A stretch of 64,000 bases of DNA from an uncultured Muribaculaceae bacterium (GTDB lineage Bacteria; Bacteroidota; Bacteroidia; Bacteroidales; Muribaculaceae). The translations under genes and the position numbers were made by a program. Under the pieces are notes generated by a model, which ran no database searches, had not been told where the DNA came from, and saw only the letters and a list, made by a program, of their open reading frames with translations. The stretch is taken from contig CAJTKG010000010.1 in the NCBI GenBank assembly GCA_910576935.1, positions 1-64,000 on the forward strand, read 5' to 3'. This document shows positions 42,955 through 49,960 of this stretch, piece after piece (position 1 is the first letter of the stretch; every line of letters begins with the position of its first letter).

Positions 42955-45867
42955 ATGAAACGGTTTTATCGTCTCGCCCTTGTTGCAATGGCCGCTGTCA
43001 TCGGCCTGAGCGCATCGGCAGGCAAGTACAAATTTGAAACGGTACCTGGTGATCCTCTGAAAACACAGATCTACACACTGCCCAACGGTCTGAAGATATT
43101 CATGAGCGTCAACAAAGACGAGCCGCGCATCCAGGCAAACATCGCCGTACGCGTCGGCGGCAAAAACGACCCGGCCGAGACAACAGGTCTCGCCCATTAC
43201 TTCGAGCACCTTATGTTCAAGGGCACAGAGCGCTTCGGCACAACCGACTACGCTACCGAAAAACCGCTGCTCGACCAGATTGAGAACCTCTTTGAAGTCT
43301 ACCGCAAGACCAAAGACGAGACAAAACGCAAAGACTTATACCATCAGATCGACTCAATAAGCTATCAGGCATCACTGTTGGCCATACCTAACGAATATGA
43401 CAAGCTGATGAGCGCCATCGGCGCTACGGGCACCAACGCCTACACAAGCTATGATGTGACCTGTTATACCGAGAATATCCCCTCTAACGAGATCGACAAT
43501 TGGGCAATGATACAGGCCGATCGCTTCGAGCATCCGGTCATCCGCGGCTTCCATACCGAGCTCGAGACCATCTATGAGGAGAAAAACATGTCGTTAACCT
43601 CTGACGGACGCAAAATGAACGAGGCCATGCTCACGGCACTCTTCCCGAGTCATCCCTACGGCACCCAGACCGTACTGGGTACACAGGAAAACCTCAAGAA
43701 CCCGTCGATCACCAATGTGAAGAATTATCACAAACAATGGTATGTGCCCAACAACATGGCCATCTGTGTCGCCGGTGATTTCGATCCCGACAACATGGTC
43801 GACATCATCTCAAAATATTTCGGTCACCTCAAACCCAACAACAATCTACCCGTACTCGACTTTCCGGCTGAAGCCGAAATCGTCGAGCCTGTCAATGTCG
43901 AAGTCCTCGGTCAGGAAGCCGAACGTCTCTATCTGGCCTGGCGTCTTCCCGCAGCCAAAGATCCCGACATGCTTGTTGTGCAACTCATGCTTCAGGTGCT
44001 CAATAATGACAAATGCGGTCTGATTGATGTAAACGTAAACCTGCCCCAGCGCACACTTGGCGCCGGCGTCGGTCTGTATGACCTTGCCGATCAAGGCGCA
44101 TTCATCATTATCGGTATGCCCAAAGGAGGCCAGACACTCGACGATGTGCGTGAAATACTTCTCGCCGAGGTCAAAAACCTGCGCGAGGGCAACTTTTCTG
44201 ACGACCTTGTTCCCGCTATTGTCAACAACATGAAACTCGATCTACAGCGCTCGTTCGAAAGCAATGAGTCTCGCGCCACAATGTATGTCAACGCCTTCGT
44301 CAACGGTGAGTCATGGGCCGACATGGTCAAACAGCTCGACGAGCTCGATACGATAACAAAAGCCGACATCGTGCGCGTAGCCAACAAATATCTCGGCAAC
44401 AACAACTATGCGGCTGTATATAAACGCCAGGGCAAAGACCCCAATGAACTAAAGATAGCCAAACCCGAGCTGACGCCCATAGCCATGAACCGCGATGCCG
44501 CCTCTCAGATGCTCACCGACGTCCGGAACAGCAAAGTCGTGCCTATCGAACCTGTTTTCCTCGACTACAATAAAGACCTCACATTCCTCAAGGACAAAAA
44601 CGGCATGCCGGTCTACTACACAGCCAACACGACAAACGATGTCTTCCAGCTCACCTATATATATAATGTAGGCAGCAACAACGACCGCCGGCTCAACTAC
44701 GCCGCCGAACTGCTCGATCTATTCGGCACTCCCGAGATGACATCGACTCAGGTGCAGAACGAATTCTACAAACTCGCATGCAGCTTCCGTGTATCGGTCG
44801 GCCGCGAACGTTCATATATCGTCATCAGCGGTCTGAACGAAAACATGCCTGCGGCACTCAATCTCGTCGAAAAACTCATCCATGAAGCCGTGGCCGACAC
44901 AGCAGCCTACAACGCATATGTCGACCGCGTAGCCCAGAGCCGCGTCAACCGCAAGAAAAACCAACGCTCAAACTTCTCGGCCCTGACATCATATATGCGT
45001 TACGGAAAACACAATCCCACTACCGACGATCTGAGTGTCGACAGTCTCCGGGCCATCGACCCCAAATATCTAATGGGAGCGCTCGGAGATCTCGTCAGCC
45101 ATGAATATCAGGTGATTTACTACGGCTCGACCCCGGCCGACAAACTTATTGCTGAAATCAACGCCGCACATCGCGCGCCCTCATCACTAAAACCGTCGCC
45201 CAAACAGGATGTCTACACTGCCGTACAACCCGAAGAAACTGTCATCTTCGTCGCTCCCTATGACGCAAAACAGCTCTACATGCAGATGTTCTCTAACCGT
45301 GGCGAGAAATATGATCAGGCAATCGAACCACTGCGCCGCGTCTACAACGACTACTTCGGCGGCTCGATGAACGCCATCGTCTTCCAGGAAATGCGTGAGA
45401 GCCGTTCGCTCGCCTACTCTGCCGGCGCAAGCTACAGCGCACCGGGCTACCTGCGCAATCCATATACCTACAACTCGATGATCGCCACCCAGAACGACAA
45501 ACTGCTCGACGCGATAACCGCCTTTGACGAAATCATCAACGACATGCCCCTAAGCCCGGCCGCATTCGACCTCGCCAAGAAAAACATCGAGTCGACCCTT
45601 CGCACCGAGCGTATAATCAAAGACAACATCGCATGGAGTTATATAAACGCCCGCGATCTCGGCCTCGACACCGACAGCCGTATCGCCGTCTACGAAGCAC
45701 TCCCGTCGATCTCACTCGACGACGTCAAAGCATTCCAGGAAAAGAATGTAAAAGGTCGCACATACTACTACGCCATCCTCGGCGACACCGCCGACCTCGA
45801 CATGGAAGCCCTCTCGAAACTCGGCAAAGTTGTCGTACTGACAACCGAAGAGATATTCGGCGAATAA
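42955..45867 (+). CDS. M16 family zinc metallopeptidase (exported)
   Basis: A 970-residue pitrilysin-type protease with a signal peptide (residues 1-22). The inverted zinc motif HxxEH is at His81-Tyr-Phe-Glu84-His85, and the third zinc ligand Glu lies in ELETIYEEKNMSL about 75 residues later. The family's four-domain architecture is present; the second M16 half (from about 540) lacks the zinc site, as usual. It probably degrades peptides in the periplasm. It starts 48 bases after carB with no promoter box between, so it may be cotranscribed with carAB although it has no pathway link. Confidence 0.9.
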   Translation: MKRFYRLALVAMAAVIGLSASAGKYKFETVPGDPLKTQIYTLPNGLKIFMSVNKDEPRIQANIAVRVGGKNDPAETTGLAHYFEHLMFKGTERFGTTDYATEKPLLDQIENLFEVYRKTKDETKRKDLYHQIDSISYQASLLAIPNEYDKLMSAIGATGTNAYTSYDVTCYTENIPSNEIDNWAMIQADRFEHPVIRGFHTELETIYEEKNMSLTSDGRKMNEAMLTALFPSHPYGTQTVLGTQENLKNPSITNVKNYHKQWYVPNNMAICVAGDFDPDNMVDIISKYFGHLKPNNNLPVLDFPAEAEIVEPVNVEVLGQEAERLYLAWRLPAAKDPDMLVVQLMLQVLNNDKCGLIDVNVNLPQRTLGAGVGLYDLADQGAFIIIGMPKGGQTLDDVREILLAEVKNLREGNFSDDLVPAIVNNMKLDLQRSFESNESRATMYVNAFVNGESWADMVKQLDELDTITKADIVRVANKYLGNNNYAAVYKRQGKDPNELKIAKPELTPIAMNRDAASQMLTDVRNSKVVPIEPVFLDYNKDLTFLKDKNGMPVYYTANTTNDVFQLTYIYNVGSNNDRRLNYAAELLDLFGTPEMTSTQVQNEFYKLACSFRVSVGRERSYIVISGLNENMPAALNLVEKLIHEAVADTAAYNAYVDRVAQSRVNRKKNQRSNFSALTSYMRYGKHNPTTDDLSVDSLRAIDPKYLMGALGDLVSHEYQVIYYGSTPADKLIAEINAAHRAPSSLKPSPKQDVYTAVQPEETVIFVAPYDAKQLYMQMFSNRGEKYDQAIEPLRRVYNDYFGGSMNAIVFQEMRESRSLAYSAGASYSAPGYLRNPYTYNSMIATQNDKLLDAITAFDEIINDMPLSPAAFDLAKKNIESTLRTERIIKDNIAWSYINARDLGLDTDSRIAVYEALPSISLDDVKAFQEKNVKGRTYYYAILGDTADLDMEALSKLGKVVVLTTEEIFGE

Positions 45868-45894
45868 ACTCCTCCCGCCACAGACTCAGATACA

Positions 45895-45974
45895 GAGGAC
45901 GGCACGCGGTCGTGATGACCCGCGCCGTCCTCGTCGTTTCCGGCCACACGACTGACAACTGACATATTGTCAGT
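45895..45974 (+). repeat. two inverted repeats between the M16 gene and dnaK
   Basis: A 9-bp GC-rich stem (45895-45903 with 45924-45932) forms a probable terminator for the M16 transcript, though its T-tract is weak. A separate tight repeat, ACTGACA (45958-45964) with TGTCAGT (45968-45974), a 3-base spacer and perfect arms, may be a small hairpin or an operator. It does not match the CIRCE heat-shock element. Confidence 0.5.
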
Positions 45975-46032
45975 AGAGAATAAACAGAGCTAAACGCCTG
46001 TTATTCAATAAAATTAAAAACATACAACTTTT

Positions 46033-46049
46033 TTGGCACACGATTTGTT
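46033..46049 (+). promoter_or_regulatory. possible sigma-54-type promoter of dnaK
   Basis: TTGGCACACGATTTGTT has GG and TTG at the -24/-12 spacing expected for RpoN promoters (TTGGCAC-N5-TTG). The last position is T where C is usual. It lies about 60 bases before the dnaK ATG, and no TAnnTTTG box is found in this leader. Confidence 0.4.
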
Positions 46050-46109
46050 TATTTAATGACAGAATCGAAAGAAATATAATAATAACATAAACATAAAACT
46101 CAAACAATT

Positions 46110-48020
46110 ATGGGAAAAATCATTGGTATCGACTTAGGCACGACAAACTCATGTGTCGCAGTTCTCGAAGGTAACGACCCTGTTGTAATCCCCAACAGCG
46201 AAGGCCGAAACACCACACCGTCAGTAGTCGCATTTGTCGACGGCGGTGAACGCAAAGTCGGTGATCCCGCAAAACGTCAGGCAATAACCAACCCCAAACG
46301 CACGATCTACTCGATCAAACGCTTCATGGGTGAAACATACGACCAGGTACAGAACGAAATCGACCGCGTGCCCTACAAAGTAGTGCGCGGCGACAACAAT
46401 ACACCCCGCATCGACATCGACGGTCGCCAGTATACCCCTCAGGAGATTTCGGCTATGATACTTCAGAAAATGAAGAAAACCGCCGAAGACTACCTCGGAC
46501 AGTCAGTGACCGAAGCCGTCATCACCGTACCCGCATACTTCAACGACTCACAGCGTCAGGCAACCAAAGAAGCCGGCGAAATCGCAGGCCTTACCGTCAA
46601 ACGTATCGTCAACGAACCTACCGCCGCAGCGCTTGCATATGGTCTCGACAAATCAAACAAAGATCAGAAGATCGCCGTATTTGACCTCGGTGGCGGCACA
46701 TTCGATATCTCTATCCTCGAGCTCGGCGACGGCGTCTTCGAAGTGAAATCGACCAACGGTGATACACACCTCGGCGGCGATGACTTCGACCATGTCATCA
46801 TCGACTGGCTCGCCGACGAATTCCAGAAAGAAGAAGGCGTAGACCTCCGTCAGGATCCTATGGCCCTCCAGCGTCTCAAAGAAGCAGCCGAGAAAGCCAA
46901 AATCGAGCTTTCGAGCACGACTTCGACCGAGATAAACCTGCCTTATATCATGCCCGTCAACGGTATCCCCAAACACCTCGTCAAGACCCTCACCCGCGCA
47001 AAATTCGAGCAACTCGCCGACAAACTCATTCAAGCAACAATCAAACCCTGCGAACAGGCTCTTAAAGACGCCGGCCTCACAGCAAAAGACATCGACGAAG
47101 TAATCCTCGTCGGCGGTTCTACCCGTATCCCCGCCATCCAGCAGGTAGTAGAGAAATTCTTCGGCAAAGCACCTTCGAAAGGCGTCAACCCCGATGAAGT
47201 CGTAGCAGTCGGCGCAGCCATCCAGGGCGGTGTCCTCTCAGGCGACGTCAAAGACGTGCTTCTCCTCGACGTAGTGCCTCTGTCGGTAGGCATCGAGACC
47301 CTCGGCGGTGTCATGACAAAACTCATCGAAGCCAACACCACTATCCCGACCCGCAAGAGCGAGACATTCTCGACCGCTGCCGACAATCAGCCTTCAGTCG
47401 AGATCAATGTCCTCCAGGGCGAACGCCCCATGGCTAAAGACGACAAACTGCTCGGCAAATTCCACCTTGACGGCATCGCGCCCGCACCCCGCGGCATTCC
47501 TCAGATCGAAGTGACCTTCGAGATCGACGCCAATGGTATCCTCAACGTCTCGGCTAAAGACAAGGCCACAGGCAAAGAGCAGTCAATACGCATCGAAGCA
47601 TCAAGCGGTCTGACCGACGCAGAAATCAAACGCATGAAAGACGAAGCCGCTGCCAACGCCGCTGCCGACGCCAAAGAAAAAGAGCGCGCCGATAAGCTCA
47701 ACCAGGCCGACGCCATCGTCTTCCAGACCGAAAAACAGCTCAGCGAACTCGGCGACAAGATACCCGCCGATAAGAAGGCTGCCATCGAGACAGCCGTCAA
47801 CCGACTCAAAGAAGCCCACAAGGCTGCCGACCTCGACGCCATCGACAGCGCCATCAAAGAAATCGAAACCACTTTCGGAGCTGCCCAGCAGGACATCCTT
47901 AACGCCCAGGCTCAGCAACAGGCCGGCGCACAACAGGGAGGTCAGCCCAACCCCGGAGCCAACAGCAACCCAGGCTCAGACGACCATGTCACAGACGTCG
48001 ACTTTGAGGAAGTGAAATAA
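46110..48020 (+). CDS. dnaK: chaperone DnaK (Hsp70)
   Basis: A 636-residue cytoplasmic ATP-dependent chaperone. The nucleotide-binding domain (about 1-380) has the phosphate loop IGIDLGTTNSCVAV, AVITVPAYFNDSQRQATKEAG in parts, and the second loop FDLGGGTFDISIL. The linker VLLLDVVPLS precedes the substrate-binding beta domain, and a helical lid follows. The C-terminus is Gln/Gly/Asn-rich and ends in the conserved EEVK-type motif (DFEEVK). Neither grpE nor dnaJ is adjacent. A strong terminator follows 22 bases after the stop. Confidence 0.97.
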   Translation: MGKIIGIDLGTTNSCVAVLEGNDPVVIPNSEGRNTTPSVVAFVDGGERKVGDPAKRQAITNPKRTIYSIKRFMGETYDQVQNEIDRVPYKVVRGDNNTPRIDIDGRQYTPQEISAMILQKMKKTAEDYLGQSVTEAVITVPAYFNDSQRQATKEAGEIAGLTVKRIVNEPTAAALAYGLDKSNKDQKIAVFDLGGGTFDISILELGDGVFEVKSTNGDTHLGGDDFDHVIIDWLADEFQKEEGVDLRQDPMALQRLKEAAEKAKIELSSTTSTEINLPYIMPVNGIPKHLVKTLTRAKFEQLADKLIQATIKPCEQALKDAGLTAKDIDEVILVGGSTRIPAIQQVVEKFFGKAPSKGVNPDEVVAVGAAIQGGVLSGDVKDVLLLDVVPLSVGIETLGGVMTKLIEANTTIPTRKSETFSTAADNQPSVEINVLQGERPMAKDDKLLGKFHLDGIAPAPRGIPQIEVTFEIDANGILNVSAKDKATGKEQSIRIEASSGLTDAEIKRMKDEAAANAAADAKEKERADKLNQADAIVFQTEKQLSELGDKIPADKKAAIETAVNRLKEAHKAADLDAIDSAIKEIETTFGAAQQDILNAQAQQQAGAQQGGQPNPGANSNPGSDDHVTDVDFEEVK

Positions 48021-48042
48021 TATCTTACAAATAATCACAAGA

Positions 48043-48078
48043 ATATGGCGTAACTTATTGGGTTACGCCATATTTTTG
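48043..48078 (+). terminator. terminator after dnaK
   Basis: A perfect 12-bp stem (48043-48054 with 48062-48073) with a 7-base loop, followed by TTTTTG. Confidence 0.9.
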
Positions 48079-48163
48079 TATAGAGACTACTGATTTGTCA
48101 ACTTTATACAATCTATAATATGTAGCCGATATATAAAAATAATGTCTATTCGCACTTTTTTCG

Positions 48164-48171
48164 TAACTTTG
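48164..48171 (+). promoter_or_regulatory. -7 box (TAACTTTG) for the zeta-like pair
   Basis: Perfect TAnnTTTG in the extended context TTCGTAACTTTGG, 27 bases before the ATG at 48199. No well-spaced TTG upstream. Confidence 0.5.
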
Positions 48172-48198
48172 GCGTTGAATAAGAAAAGATTATAGATT

Positions 48199-48414
48199 AT
48201 GTCGGAAGAGCAGATGAACAGCTATCGGCTGACGTCGATGGAGGAGCCGGGAGATGAGCGCATGGCTCAGATTATGCGCGAGGTTGCCGAAGATGCCCGT
48301 GAAAGCACTCGCCGGGCTGCAGAGCGTGTGGCTGCCGGAATCGAGGCTGCCAGACTTGCGGCTCAGGAAAAATGGGGCGATACAATAAATAGGATTAAGA
48401 ATGACCGCAAGTAA
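48199..48414 (+). CDS. small helical protein, putative partner (antitoxin-like) of zeta-type kinase
   Basis: A 71-residue, highly charged, all-helical protein. It starts MSEEQMNSYRLTSMEEPGDE, and the rest is an Ala/Glu/Arg helix (VAEDARESTRRAAERVAAG). No membrane segment or signal is present. Its 3' end overlaps the expected ATG of the kinase gene (48401) by 14 bases, the tight coupling typical of toxin-antitoxin pairs. I recall similar short proteins next to zeta-toxin-family genes in Bacteroides, but no activity is known to me. An antitoxin role is inference from gene order. Confidence 0.6.
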   Translation: MSEEQMNSYRLTSMEEPGDERMAQIMREVAEDARESTRRAAERVAAGIEAARLAAQEKWGDTINRIKNDRK

Positions 48415-48986
48415 ACGTCGTCCTGTTCTGATTGTGGTCGGGCAAGACATCCGTGACTTCCAAGATTCTTCATCATGAATGGCTGGAGGATTCGGAGTAC
48501 ATCAATCCCGACAACGTAGCTCGTGATGTTTTCGGCGATTGGAACAATCAGGATGCTATTCTAAAGGCTGCCAACTATTGCAATGATTGGAGAAAAAGAT
48601 GTCTTGCGGAACGCAAAAGCCATATCTTTGAAACCGTGATGTCGGCAAGTGATAAGGTTGATTATATCCTTCGGGCTAAGAAAGCTGGATTTTTCATAAG
48701 ACTGTTTTTTGTGTCAACGGAATCTCCGACCATCAACGCCAAGCGTGTTGCGAACCGTGTGCTGAACGGGGGACATGATGTACCCATCCCCAAAATCATA
48801 TCTCGATACGACAAATCTATTGTCAACTGTGAAATCTTGTCTCCGATTGTTGACCGGCTCTATGTTTATGACAACTCAATAGAGGATGCCGAGGCTCGAC
48901 TTTTGTTCCGATTGAGCGATGGAGAACTGGTAAAACGCTATGTCGATGACCTCCCGGCATGGGCTTTACCTATCCTTCCGAAATAA
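48401..48986 (+). pseudogene. zeta-toxin-family kinase, broken at the Walker A motif
   Basis: The natural start appears to be the ATG at 48401, reading MTASKRRPVLIVV and then running into a stop after 25 codons. From 48438 the next frame gives SGKTSVTSKILHHEW and the rest of a zeta/AAA_33-type kinase to the stop at 48986, with INPDNVARDVF, ETVMSASDKVDYI, RVANRVLNGGHDVPIP and the ISRYDKS substrate-binding region. Joining the frames would need about 14 extra bases encoding A-G-P-N-G, exactly the missing half of the Walker A motif. A 14-base deletion is therefore inferred. A TTG-initiated product from 48432 is possible but would lack the phosphate-binding loop. Confidence 0.75.
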
Positions 48987-49007
48987 TATTGATAAACCAA
49001 TCAGTAA

Positions 49008-49958
49008 TCAATCTTCGACATCGAGTGTGAAAGCGGTATAGACGGTCGAGCGGGCACCGTAGCCTTCTTTCTGACGCAACAGTCCGGCGTTTAGCACATG
49101 CCCGTGGTCTTCGGTGCTGATACCGAAATCAAGATAACGCCTGACTGCGGTATTGTCATCTATCAACTTAGACATCAACGGCACGAGCGCTGAAAGTTCC
49201 CGTCCACGCGGCGACGACGATATATACTGCGTGTGCGCTACCGTGTCTGTGAGATAGACCACTGTGCCGGCGAGCATCTCACCGTCGGGAGAATACGCGC
49301 AGTATAGTCGTATATTGTCAGGGAAACGCGAGGCGAGGAACATGATTTCGTCGACGGTGTGTACGGGCGACACATTATGTCGCTCGGCAAGATTGTCGGT
49401 GAGCAATCGCCAGAAACAACTGTAATCGTCGGTCTGACGTACAACAACACCGGCCGCCGCAGCCCGCCGCAGCCCGCGACGTGTATTCTCGTCGGGGCGC
49501 AGCGGAGCGGCAAGATCTATTGTAGAAGAAACGGCCACCTCACTGAGACGCCCGCCGGCGGCAACAAGCGCGTAGAGGTCTTCTTCAGCCGGATAACGGT
49601 GATAAATATGAGGCACGGGCTTATATATGACACGCCTGATACCCTCGCTCCGACAATAATCTTTGAGGGTTGAGATGACAGCGACAGCCGAAGCGCCACC
49701 GAAACCTTTGGCCGGCATGACAAGTCCGCCGTAGGTCAGTCCGCCGTGAGCACGGAGCTCATCGTCGTGACGGCTGGCGAGAAATAGAGCCACCGGACGA
49801 CAGTCATCACTGAAAATCAATGAATTGTCCTTAAACCTATCGGCATGATAGTCTACATAATCACGACAAAATAGAAACGTGGCATTGCGTGAACGTCGAG
49901 TGACAAAATCGTCCCACATAGCCTTATCGGCTGCATCATATTGCCTGAGTGTCAGCAT
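49008..49958 (-). CDS. GNAT/FemAB-like acyltransferase
   Basis: A 316-residue protein. The ATG at 49958 is chosen because it lies two bases after the stop of the preceding gene and begins the domain (MLTLRQYDAADKAMWDDFV); the open frame extends 62 codons further into that gene without domain sense. It has two GNAT-like halves as in FemAB/Acetyltransf_6 proteins: RNATFLFCRDYVDYH, then SLIFSDDCRPVALFLASRHDDE, GLTYGGLVMPAKGFGG and later YCAYSPDGEMLAGTVVYL. No signal peptide, so cytoplasmic. As the last gene of the operon it may acylate a cell-surface precursor (inference). Confidence 0.65.
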   Translation of the reverse strand: MLTLRQYDAADKAMWDDFVTRRSRNATFLFCRDYVDYHADRFKDNSLIFSDDCRPVALFLASRHDDELRAHGGLTYGGLVMPAKGFGGASAVAVISTLKDYCRSEGIRRVIYKPVPHIYHRYPAEEDLYALVAAGGRLSEVAVSSTIDLAAPLRPDENTRRGLRRAAAAGVVVRQTDDYSCFWRLLTDNLAERHNVSPVHTVDEIMFLASRFPDNIRLYCAYSPDGEMLAGTVVYLTDTVAHTQYISSSPRGRELSALVPLMSKLIDDNTAVRRYLDFGISTEDHGHVLNAGLLRQKEGYGARSTVYTAFTLDVED

Positions 49959-49960
49959 TT

